Assembly (NCBI GenBank): GCA_036375215.1
Contig: DASUSH010000092.1
Span: forward strand, 1-6,745
Direction of reading: 5' to 3'
Length of the DNA stretch: 6,745 bases
DNA from: DASUSH01 sp036375215
Lineage (GTDB): Bacteria; Actinomycetota; Thermoleophilia; Solirubrobacterales; 70-9
Part shown: positions 1 through 5,353 of the stretch, piece by piece
How the letters are laid out: every line of letters starts with the position of its first letter
Numbering within the stretch: the first letter of the stretch is position 1
The notes under the pieces: model-generated
Told to the model about the DNA's origin: nothing
Database searches by the model: none
What the model saw: only the letters and a program-made list of their open reading frames with translations
Program-made: the position numbers and the translations under genes

Positions 1-7
1 GAGGGGT

Positions 8-25
8 CTGACCCCAAAGGGTCAG
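8..25. repeat. Perfect palindrome just after the rlpA-like stop (REP-like or terminator)
   Basis: CTGACCC (8-14) and GGGTCAG (19-25) are perfect inverted arms around a CAAA loop. It begins seven bases beyond the stop of the minus-strand rlpA-like gene, so it could end that transcript, although no T tract follows. On the minus strand the outer part reads GGGGTCAGACCCC. I recall this as a motif repeated in many bacterial genomes and sometimes tied to REP elements, but I could not check copy number. Confidence 0.5.
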
Positions 26-31
26 GTCTGC

Positions 32-708
32 CTACGCGGCCTGCGGCAGGTTGTCCGGGTCGCTCGCCTCGCGCGGCAGCTCCGCCGCGCTCGAGACCAG
101 GCTTTGGAACTCGTTGAGCGCCAGCTGCGCGAGCGCCTCGATGATCTCCTCGTCGGTCCAGCCCACCTCGCGGGCCTCCTCCTGGAGGTGCTTGTCGGGG
201 CGGCCGTCGGTCTCGGTGAAGTCGAGCTGCTGGGCGGCCGCCTTGGTCAGGTCCCAGTCGGCGTCGTTGCCGAACGGGCGCGGTCGATGACCTCGGTGGT
301 CAGGGTCGCGCCCTTGTAGACGATCGTGACCTCGGTGCCGCAGGGAAGCCTGCGGTGCGCGACGCCGACCGTCTTGTGCCTGAGCGTCTGGCCGCAGGCG
401 GTCTCGTTGCCCCACAGGCCGGGGCCGTACCAGGTGGCGAGCGCGCGGTCCGTGTCCTCCCGGTCGCCGTCGCCGGCGGTGGCGTCGATCCCGCCGGAGC
501 TCGCGGCCTGCGAGCTCGCGGCGGCGGCGATCGTGATCGCGATCGCCATCAGGAAGGCCCACATCGCGACCCGGTCGGGGCGCGAGGAGAGGCGGCCGGC
601 CTCGCCGGCCTCGCGGGCGGCGGCGGCGCGGCGGCGCGAGGTCGCGATCGCCTCGCGCCTGATCTGCTCGTCTTGCTCCGCGGCGATGCGGGCGGTCAAA
701 TCGTTCAT
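32..708 (-). pseudogene. RlpA-like double-psi beta-barrel cell-wall protein, frameshifted, with an AhpD-like tail
   Basis: RlpA-like proteins act on or bind peptidoglycan outside the membrane. The chosen ATG (706-708) lies just downstream of the riboswitch. Visible parts are a charged cytoplasmic N-terminus (1-46), one membrane anchor (about 47-64), a linker, then the barrel from about residue 89 with ATWYGPG, a TACGQTL motif (Cys105), LPCGT (Cys123) and the VIDR motif (140-143). After VIDR the frame continues into RSATTPTGT and stops. The expected continuation, PFGNDADWDLT, is present one base out of frame, so a single base (probably a C) is missing near 279. Restored, the protein is about 225 aa. 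The last 60 or so residues (GWTDEEIIEALAQLALNEF) do not look like RlpA. They resemble the C-terminal helices of AhpD/carboxymuconolactone-decarboxylase proteins. It could be a real pseudogene, a programmed shift or a sequencing error. Confidence 0.75.
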
Positions 709-723
709 GTGTGGGTCCGGTTT

Positions 724-860
724 GGCGCTTACGGGGTTAGCTGACGGGCTCGCGCGCTTGGCTCGCGCTACCCGGGCATCAGCCCGGGACTCGCCCCAAC
801 ACGTGGGTCCCCCGATCCCCATCCGGTCCCGTTGAGGACGAGTGGGGATTCAGCGGAAGC
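724..860 (-). promoter_or_regulatory. ydaO/yuaA-type c-di-AMP riboswitch
   Basis: Read on the minus strand, the leader carries the hallmark blocks of the ydaO family in order: a GAAUCCCC start, GGGGGACCCA, a GGGGCGAG segment, GGGUAGC, and the highly conserved GCCCGUCAGCUAACC followed by GUAAGCG, which closes P1 with a 5' CGCU or GCUU. A perfect 7-bp stem (CCCGGGC, loop, GCCCGGG) spans 771-788 and a GCGCG stem follows it. In actinobacteria this class sits ahead of cell-wall hydrolase genes and usually lowers expression when c-di-AMP is high. It lies 15 bases before the rlpA-like ATG. I see no clear terminator stem, so control may act on translation. The 5' boundary is approximate. Confidence 0.9.
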
Positions 861-866
861 GGCGGC

Positions 867-872
867 AGACTA
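867..872 (-). promoter_or_regulatory. -10 box for the riboswitch/rlpA-like transcript
   Basis: On the minus strand TAGTCT fits the actinobacterial TANNNT -10 pattern. It is followed by six bases and then position 860, where the riboswitch P1 begins, so the promoter and the RNA 5' end agree. No good -35 is visible. Confidence 0.5.
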
Positions 873-877
873 GCAAA

Positions 878-908
878 GCTTCGGACGGATTTCCTAACGC
901 TTCGGACG
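878..908. repeat. Exact 10-bp direct repeat at 21-bp spacing (operator candidate)
   Basis: GCTTCGGACG occurs at 878-887 and again at 899-908, a start-to-start distance of 21 bp, or two helical turns. The copies flank or overlap the spacer and -35 zone of the minus-strand riboswitch promoter, and lie about 60-90 bp upstream of the SDR start. Such phasing is typical of a regulator that binds tandem sites on one DNA face. The binding protein is unknown. Confidence 0.55.
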
Positions 909-966
909 CCGCTCGCTTGCAAAACACTAACACTTCCCCCCGCCGCCGGTTACAACCTTCCGTGCG

Positions 967-972
967 TAGACT
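967..972 (+). promoter_or_regulatory. -10 box for the SDR gene, leaderless start
   Basis: TAGACT is followed by exactly six bases and then the GTG start codon at 979, so transcription would begin at or next to the start codon. No Shine-Dalgarno sequence precedes the GTG, which agrees with leaderless translation. Confidence 0.5.
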
Positions 973-978
973 CGGCCC

Positions 979-1806
979 GTGGGCGGAGCGCTGGTCACGG
1001 GTGCGGGTCGGGGGCTGGGCCTCGAGATCGCCCGCGGGCTCGTCGCGCGCGGGCTCACCGTCCATGTCACGGACGTTGACGGCGACGCGGCCGCGGCCGC
1101 CGCGGCCGAGGTCGGCGGCGGCGCCTTCGCCTCCGCGCTCGACGTCCGCGACCCCGGCGCCTGCCGGGCCGCGGCCGCGGCGACCGCGGAGCGCGGGGGC
1201 GGGCTCGAGGTCTGGGTGAACAACGCGGGCATCCTCGCCACCGGCCTCACCTGGGAGCAGGACGACGAGCTTCGGCGCGCGATGCTCGACGTGAACGCGC
1301 ACGGGACGATGAACGGGACGATCGCGGCGCTCGAGCTGATGCGCCCCGCCGGCCGCGGGCACATCATCAACATCATCTCGCTCGCGGGCCTCGTGGCCGC
1401 GCCGGGCGAGGCGCTCTACGGCGCCTCCAAGCACGCGGCGATCGCGTTCACGATCGGCACCCTCGCCGACCTGCGCCGCTCCGGCGAGCGCCGGATCAAG
1501 ATCTCGGCGGTCTGCCCTGACGGGATCTGGTCGCCGATGCTCGCCGACAAGCTCGACGACCCCGACGCCGCCCCCTCCTTCTCCGGCCGGCTCCTCTCCC
1601 CCGAGCACGTCGCCGCGCGCACGGTCGCGGTCCTCGACCGGCCCCGGGTGGTGCTGACGATCCCGCGCTGGCGCGGGTTCGTGATCCGGCTCTTCGACGC
1701 CTTCCCCGGCCTCGCCGAGCGGATGGTGCCGGCGATGATGGCCGACGCCCGCCGCCGCCAGGCGCGCTGGAAGCGGCGGATCGAGGCGGGCGAGACGCCG
1801 CGCTGA
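979..1806 (+). CDS. Short-chain dehydrogenase/reductase (classical SDR)
   Basis: A 275-aa cytoplasmic NAD(P)(H)-dependent oxidoreductase of the SDR family; the substrate cannot be told from sequence. The Rossmann cofactor motif TGAGRGLG lies at 7-14, Asp32 at the end of the second strand favours NAD(H), Asp55-Val56 contacts the adenine, and NNAG is at 81-84. The catalytic tetrad is Asn106, Ser134, Tyr147 and Lys151 (YGASK). A basic C-terminal extension of about 35 residues (PRWRGF... ARRRQARWKRR) may touch the membrane or a partner. The GTG start puts the glycine motif at the usual distance from the N-terminus, and the nearby -10 box suggests a leaderless mRNA. A run of seven alanines (37-43) reflects the GC bias. 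The next gene follows after 60 bases on the same strand. Confidence 0.92.
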   Translation: MGGALVTGAGRGLGLEIARGLVARGLTVHVTDVDGDAAAAAAAEVGGGAFASALDVRDPGACRAAAAATAERGGGLEVWVNNAGILATGLTWEQDDELRRAMLDVNAHGTMNGTIAALELMRPAGRGHIINIISLAGLVAAPGEALYGASKHAAIAFTIGTLADLRRSGERRIKISAVCPDGIWSPMLADKLDDPDAAPSFSGRLLSPEHVAARTVAVLDRPRVVLTIPRWRGFVIRLFDAFPGLAERMVPAMMADARRRQARWKRRIEAGETPR

Positions 1807-1851
1807 CCCGGCTCGCGGGCGGCGCCTTGCTCCCCGGCCCGATCGCACGGG

Positions 1852-1857
1852 CAGAAT
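1852..1857 (+). promoter_or_regulatory. Possible -10 box for the Rrf2-family gene
   Basis: CAGAAT (four of six matches to TATAAT) ends nine bases before the ATG at 1867, allowing a leaderless or near-leaderless transcript. No -35 is evident, and read-through from the SDR gene is equally possible. Confidence 0.3.
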
Positions 1858-1866
1858 GGGACCGGA

Positions 1867-2322
1867 ATGCGGGTCTCCGCCAAGGCCGAGTACGCGGTGC
1901 GGGCTCTGCTCGTGCTCGCCGACGAAGGGCCGGACCCGGTCAAGGCCGAGCGGATCGCCGACGCCCAGAAGATCCCGCTGCGGTTCCTCGAGAACATCCT
2001 CGCGGAGCTCCGCCACCACGGCCTGATCCAGAGCCAGCGCGGCGTGGACGGCGGCTACTGGCTCTCCCGCGGCGCCGACGAGACCACGATCGCCGACGTG
2101 ATCCGGGCGGTCGAGGGCCCGCTGGCGAGCATCCAGTCGGAGCGCCCCGAGGGGCTCGCCTACACGGGCCCGGCGGAGCCGCTCCAGAAGGTCTGGATCG
2201 CGCTGCGGGGCAGCATGCGGACGGTGCTCGAGGCTGTGAGCCTCGCGGACGTCGCCGCCGACGAGCTGCCGGCGGAGGTGATCGCGCTGCTCGACCGGCC
2301 GGAGGCCTGGGAGCCGCGCTAG
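1867..2322 (+). CDS. Rrf2-family transcriptional regulator without Fe-S cysteines
   Basis: A 151-aa DNA-binding protein. The N-terminus MRVSAKAEYAVRALLVLA is the standard Rrf2 opening. A winged helix follows, with the recognition part IPLRFLENILAELRHHGLIQSQRG (about 36-59) and the wing GGYWLSR (about 62-68), then a dimerisation helix. IscR- and NsrR-type members carry three cysteines for a cluster; this one has no cysteine at all. It therefore resembles CymR-like members, some of which control cysteine and sulfur metabolism through protein partners. It sits tail-to-tail with the TauE/SafE exporter, with only four bases between the stops, so a link to sulfur control is plausible but unproven. 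The ATG gives the expected family N-terminus. Confidence 0.9.
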   Translation: MRVSAKAEYAVRALLVLADEGPDPVKAERIADAQKIPLRFLENILAELRHHGLIQSQRGVDGGYWLSRGADETTIADVIRAVEGPLASIQSERPEGLAYTGPAEPLQKVWIALRGSMRTVLEAVSLADVAADELPAEVIALLDRPEAWEPR

Positions 2323-2326
2323 CCCG

Positions 2327-3109
2327 CTAACCCACCGGCGGTCCGCCCAGCAGGAGCGCGTCGACGAGCAGGAAGACGGCGACGGCCGCGACGATCGCCG
2401 CGAACCCGTGGGCGAGCGAGCGCGCCGATAGCCGCCTGCCCCAGCGGCTGCCGGCGAGGGCGCCGAGCGCCGTCGCCGCGCTCATCGCCGCCGTCAGCGC
2501 CCAGTCGGGCTCGGCGCCGGCGGCGAGGTGGCTGGCGAGCGCCGCGCAACCCGTGACCGCGATGATGACGAGCGAGGTCGCGACGGCTCGGTGCAGCTCG
2601 AGCCCGAGCAGGACCGTCAGCGCGGGGACGATCAGGAAGCCTCCGCCGACGCCGAAGAACCCGGTCAGCACGCCCACGCCCAGGCCGGCGGTGGCGGCCA
2701 CCGCGACCTTCGGCAGCGAGTCCGGCAGGTGCCGGTCGCGCGGCGAGGCCGACCCCTCGCGCAGCCAGATCGCGGCGGCGGCCGCGAGCATCACCGGGAT
2801 GAAGGCGACGACCAGGGCTCGCGGGTCGACGTCGTCGCTCGCCAGCGTGCCGAGGTAGGCGCCGGCCGCGGCCGGGATCGAGAACACGGCCGCGAGCCGC
2901 AGCTCGATCCGGCCGTCGCGGGCGAGCGACCCGGCGCCGAACGCCGCGGCCACCGCGACCACGACCAGCGACGCGGTCGTGGCGGGACCGACTCCCTGCC
3001 CGAGGACGTAGACGAGGACCGGAAGGGCAAGGATCGCGCCGCCCCCGCCGACCGCGCCGACGACGAGCCCGATCGCGATGCCGAAGGGGACCGAGAGCAG
3101 GGCATCCAT
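2327..3109 (-). CDS. TauE/SafE (TSUP) family sulfite/sulfonate exporter
   Basis: A 260-aa inner-membrane protein of the TSUP family, which moves sulfite, sulfoacetate or related organosulfur anions. It shows the two-fold repeat of the family: a first glycine-rich segment GGGGAILALP at 21-30 and the matching GFFGVGGGFLIVPAL at 150-164. About eight hydrophobic helices are visible, with a charged loop (REGSASPRDRHLPDSLPK) near 117-134 between the halves. Length is normal. It diverges from the ArsR/persulfide-dioxygenase operon across a short AT-rich operator region, so the two units are probably co-regulated. In this setting the likely job is export of the sulfite that persulfide oxidation produces. 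The ATG at 3107-3109 has no Shine-Dalgarno site. The terminal TAG lies four bases from the Rrf2 stop. Confidence 0.92.
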   Translation of the reverse strand: MDALLSVPFGIAIGLVVGAVGGGGAILALPVLVYVLGQGVGPATTASLVVVAVAAAFGAGSLARDGRIELRLAAVFSIPAAAGAYLGTLASDDVDPRALVVAFIPVMLAAAAAIWLREGSASPRDRHLPDSLPKVAVAATAGLGVGVLTGFFGVGGGFLIVPALTVLLGLELHRAVATSLVIIAVTGCAALASHLAAGAEPDWALTAAMSAATALGALAGSRWGRRLSARSLAHGFAAIVAAVAVFLLVDALLLGGPPVG

Positions 3110-3111
3110 TC

Positions 3112-3131
3112 AACTATTCAAGCAAATAGTT
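3112..3131. promoter_or_regulatory. Dyad operator between exporter and ArsR operon
   Basis: AACTATT (3112-3118) and AATAGTT (3125-3131) are perfect 7-bp inverted arms around a six-base centre, a size and base content typical of ArsR-family operators. The site abuts the plus-strand TATAAT box and begins three bases outside the exporter start codon on the other strand. One bound dimer could therefore block both divergent transcripts. A looser dyad also exists between 3111-3117 and 3132-3138 (one mismatch). Confidence 0.75.
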
Positions 3132-3136
3132 ATAAT
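3131..3136 (+). promoter_or_regulatory. Consensus -10 box for the ArsR operon
   Basis: A perfect TATAAT, striking in so GC-rich a region, ends eight bases before the GTG at 3145. Transcription would start around 3143-3145, giving a leaderless mRNA and placing the upstream TTG (3136) outside the transcript. The -35 region (about 3108-3114) is weak. Confidence 0.65.
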
Positions 3137-3144
3137 TGTGTCCC

Positions 3145-3492
3145 GTGTCCCGGCTCACGCCCGAATCCTCCGAGCTGGTCGCGAAGCGGTTCGCCGCCCT
3201 CGCCGACCCCACCCGCCTGCGCCTGCTCGACCTTATGCACGCGCGCGGCGAGGCCGCCGTCGGCGAACTCGCCGAGGGCGTCGGCGCCACCTATGCGAAC
3301 GTCTCCAAGCACCTCTCCGTGCTGCTCGCCCAGCGCATGGTGACCCGGCGCCGCGAGGGATCGCGGGCGCTCTACAGCATCGCCGACCCCGCCCTCGTCC
3401 GGATCTGCGACGAGGTCTGCGCCGGCATCCGCGACCAGCTCGACGCGCTCGCCGCGCTGATCGACGAGGCGGCTACGGTGACGGAGCCGTGA
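3145..3492 (+). CDS. ArsR/SmtB-family repressor, likely sulfide/persulfide sensor
   Basis: A 115-aa winged-helix regulator. FAALADPTRLRLLDLM (16-31) is the family start of the DNA-binding domain, YANVSKHLSVLLAQRMV (50-66) the recognition helix, and RREGSRALYSI (69-79) the wing. The ELCVC metal site of ArsR/SmtB proteins is absent. The only two cysteines, Cys88 and Cys92 (VRICDEVCAGI), lie one helical turn apart in the last helix, a possible thiol or persulfide switch; metal sensing remains possible. GTG 3145 is preferred over TTG 3136 because the TATAAT box overlaps the latter. The last four bases (GTGA) overlap the start of the persulfide-dioxygenase gene, so the two are translationally coupled. 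It probably represses itself and the divergent exporter at the dyad. Confidence 0.9.
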   Translation: MSRLTPESSELVAKRFAALADPTRLRLLDLMHARGEAAVGELAEGVGATYANVSKHLSVLLAQRMVTRRREGSRALYSIADPALVRICDEVCAGIRDQLDALAALIDEAATVTEP

Positions 3493-4874
3493 TCTTCCGC
3501 CAGATCACACACGAGGACCTCGGCTGCGCCTCCTACCTGGTCGGCGACGAGGACGCCGGCGTCGCGGCGGTCGTCGACCCGCGGTTCGAGATCGACGAGT
3601 ACGTCGAGTACGCGCGCTACGTCGGCGTCTCGATCGAGCACATCCTCGAGACGCACAACCACGCCGACCACGTGTCCGGCCACGGCCGGCTCGCGGCGGC
3701 GACGGGGGCGACCATCCACATCCATCGGGAGGCCGCGCCCAACTACGAGCACGAGCCGTTCGATGACGGGTTCGAGCTCGAGCTCGGCGACGTGCTGCTG
3801 CGCGCCCTGCACACCCCGGGCCACCGGCCCGAGCACACCGCGTTCGCGGTGATCGACCGTGCGCGCGGCGATGAGCCGTGGGCGGTGCTGACGGGCGACA
3901 CCCTGTTCGTCGGTGACGTCGCCCGCCCGGACCTCGCGATCGAGAAGCGCGAAGGGGCGCGCGGGATCTTCCACTCCCTGCACGAGAAGCTCCTCACGCT
4001 GCCGGAGAGCTGCGAGGTCTGGCCCGGCCACCTCGGCGGTTCGATGTGCGGCGGGCCCGGGATGGACATGAAGGTGAGCTCGACGATCGGGTTCGAGCAG
4101 CGCCACAACGAGACCCTGTCGATCCGCGACGAGGAGGAGTTCGTCGAGCGCTCGATCGCCGGCCTCGGCCCCCAGCCCCCGAACTTCGAGGCGATCGTCG
4201 CCCTCAACCGCGGACCGCTCCTGACCGACGGCGTCGAGGTCCTTCCGCTGGCGCCGCGGCAGGTCGAGCAGAAGCAAGAGGAGGGAGCGATGCTGGTCGA
4301 CGTTCGCACCGACCAGCAGTTCGACGACGCCCACGTCCCGGGCTCGGTCTCGATCCCGATGCTCCACGCCGGATTCGGCTCGCGCCTCGCCTGGCTCGCC
4401 GACCGCGACCAGGAGATCGTCTTCATCGGCCGCGACGACGCCGACGGGCACGCCGCCGCCGAGCTCGCCGTCGCCGTCGGCATCCGGCGGCTCGCGGGGT
4501 TTCTCAGCGGTGGGATGACGAGCTGGCGACAGGAGCCGCGCCCGGTGGAGCGAATCGAGCGGCTGCCGATCGAAGGGCTCGCCGCCCGGTTGGAGGGCGG
4601 CGACGTCCAGGTCCTCGACGTGCGCGAGCGCTCGGAGTACGAGGAGGGGCACATCCCCGGCTCGCGCTTCGAGCCCTGGCACGACATCGACGGCATCCCC
4701 CCCGGCCTCGATCCCGATCGCGAGGTGGCGGTGATCTGCGGCTCGGGCCAGCGCTCGGCGGTCGCGGTGAGCCTGCTGCAGGCGCACGGCGCGAAGCGGT
4801 TGATTCACGTCACCGAGGGTGGGGTGCCGAAATGGAAGCGCCTCGGCGGGGCGATCGAGTCCGGCGGCGGATAA
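3489..4874 (+). CDS. Persulfide-dioxygenase-like MBL-fold protein with two rhodanese domains
   Basis: A 461-aa cytoplasmic fusion. The N-terminal metallo-beta-lactamase domain (1 to about 210) has THNHADH at 55-61, HTPGH at 108-112 and GDTLFVGDVARPDL from 136. The predicted single-iron ligands are His56, His112 and Asp137, as in ETHE1/Blh persulfide dioxygenases, which oxidise glutathione-type persulfide to sulfite. GHLGGSMCG (180-188) and STIGFEQRHN (198-207) are also typical. The first rhodanese domain (about 255-350) keeps LVDVR and the AHVPGS motif but has GRDD where the catalytic cysteine loop belongs, so it is probably inactive. The second (about 358-456) has the loop CGSGQRS with Cys417 and should handle sulfane sulfur. 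The GTG start overlaps the ArsR stop. The gene ends eight bases from the convergent YeeE-like gene. Confidence 0.93.
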   Translation: MIFRQITHEDLGCASYLVGDEDAGVAAVVDPRFEIDEYVEYARYVGVSIEHILETHNHADHVSGHGRLAAATGATIHIHREAAPNYEHEPFDDGFELELGDVLLRALHTPGHRPEHTAFAVIDRARGDEPWAVLTGDTLFVGDVARPDLAIEKREGARGIFHSLHEKLLTLPESCEVWPGHLGGSMCGGPGMDMKVSSTIGFEQRHNETLSIRDEEEFVERSIAGLGPQPPNFEAIVALNRGPLLTDGVEVLPLAPRQVEQKQEEGAMLVDVRTDQQFDDAHVPGSVSIPMLHAGFGSRLAWLADRDQEIVFIGRDDADGHAAAELAVAVGIRRLAGFLSGGMTSWRQEPRPVERIERLPIEGLAARLEGGDVQVLDVRERSEYEEGHIPGSRFEPWHDIDGIPPGLDPDREVAVICGSGQRSAVAVSLLQAHGAKRLIHVTEGGVPKWKRLGGAIESGGG

Positions 4875-4882
4875 GCCGGAGC

Positions 4883-5353
4883 TCAGGCCGATTCCGGCGC
4901 GGCCGAGGGCTCGGCGGCGCGGCGAACCACCCGAGCCGGAGCGGGAGCGGTGCGCCGGCCGCGCAGGTAGAGCTCGATCCCGAGGAAGACCCCGGCGATC
5001 GTGAAGAGGCTCCATCCCACTCCCTGGGCGAGCTGCGAGGCGATCGGCGCCGGGCAGGAGGCGGTGATCGCCCAGCCGAGCCCGAAGGTGGCGGCGCCGG
5101 CGATGTGACGGCGCCGCGGGCGCGAGCGCTCGAGCGCGATGGGCTCGCCGGTGAGCGGCGAGCGCGCCCGGCGGCGGCGCAGGACCCAGATCCCCGCCGT
5201 CCCGACCGCGATCGCGCTGGCCATCATCAGGTAGAGGTAGGGATCCTCGAGCAGCAGCATCTCGCGGATCCGGGCGGGGTCCTCGAACTGGCCCCAGGTG
5301 AGCAGGAACCCGAAGAGGCCGCCGAAGAGCACGGCGACGACGCGGGCCCTCAT
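4883..5353 (-). CDS. YeeE/YedE family membrane protein, second half (DUF6691-like)
   Basis: A 156-aa integral membrane protein, the C-terminal half of a split YeeE/YedE transporter. This family includes the thiosulfate transporter TsuA. Hydrophobic helices are seen at about 4-20, 40-58, 84-100 and 108-130. The loop GLGWAITASCPAPI (91-104) holds Cys100, matching the conserved GxxxxxxxCPGP-type signature that passes the substrate along cysteines. A basic stretch (59-82) is presumably cytoplasmic, and the Ala/Pro-rich tail is likely disordered. The ATG overlaps the stop of the first half in an ATGA, indicating coupled synthesis of a two-subunit complex. The frame stays open upstream, but that stretch lies inside the partner gene and is not hydrophobic, so I reject a longer start. 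Confidence 0.87.
   Translation of the reverse strand: MRARVVAVLFGGLFGFLLTWGQFEDPARIREMLLLEDPYLYLMMASAIAVGTAGIWVLRRRRARSPLTGEPIALERSRPRRRHIAGAATFGLGWAITASCPAPIASQLAQGVGWSLFTIAGVFLGIELYLRGRRTAPAPARVVRRAAEPSAAPESA

Noticed and set aside
709..822. N-terminal extension of the RlpA-like protein
   Set aside because: The added 38 codons are the 3' part of the riboswitch, so the ATG at 708 is the start.
850..2019. Long minus-strand open frame opposite the SDR gene
   Set aside because: Arg/Gly/Pro-rich low-complexity translation produced by GC-rich antisense; the plus strand encodes a clear SDR with all motifs.
3136..3144. TTG start for the ArsR gene
   Set aside because: The TTG overlaps the last base of the TATAAT box, so it would not be in the transcript; GTG 3145 fits a leaderless mRNA.
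3078..3488. Upstream extension of the dioxygenase frame
   Set aside because: It runs through the ArsR gene in another frame and is Arg-rich; family alignment starts at the GTG at 3489.
3372..5015. 547-codon minus-strand open frame opposite the dioxygenase gene
   Set aside because: No recognisable domain, and it lies antisense to a strongly conserved protein; typical shadow frame in GC-rich DNA.
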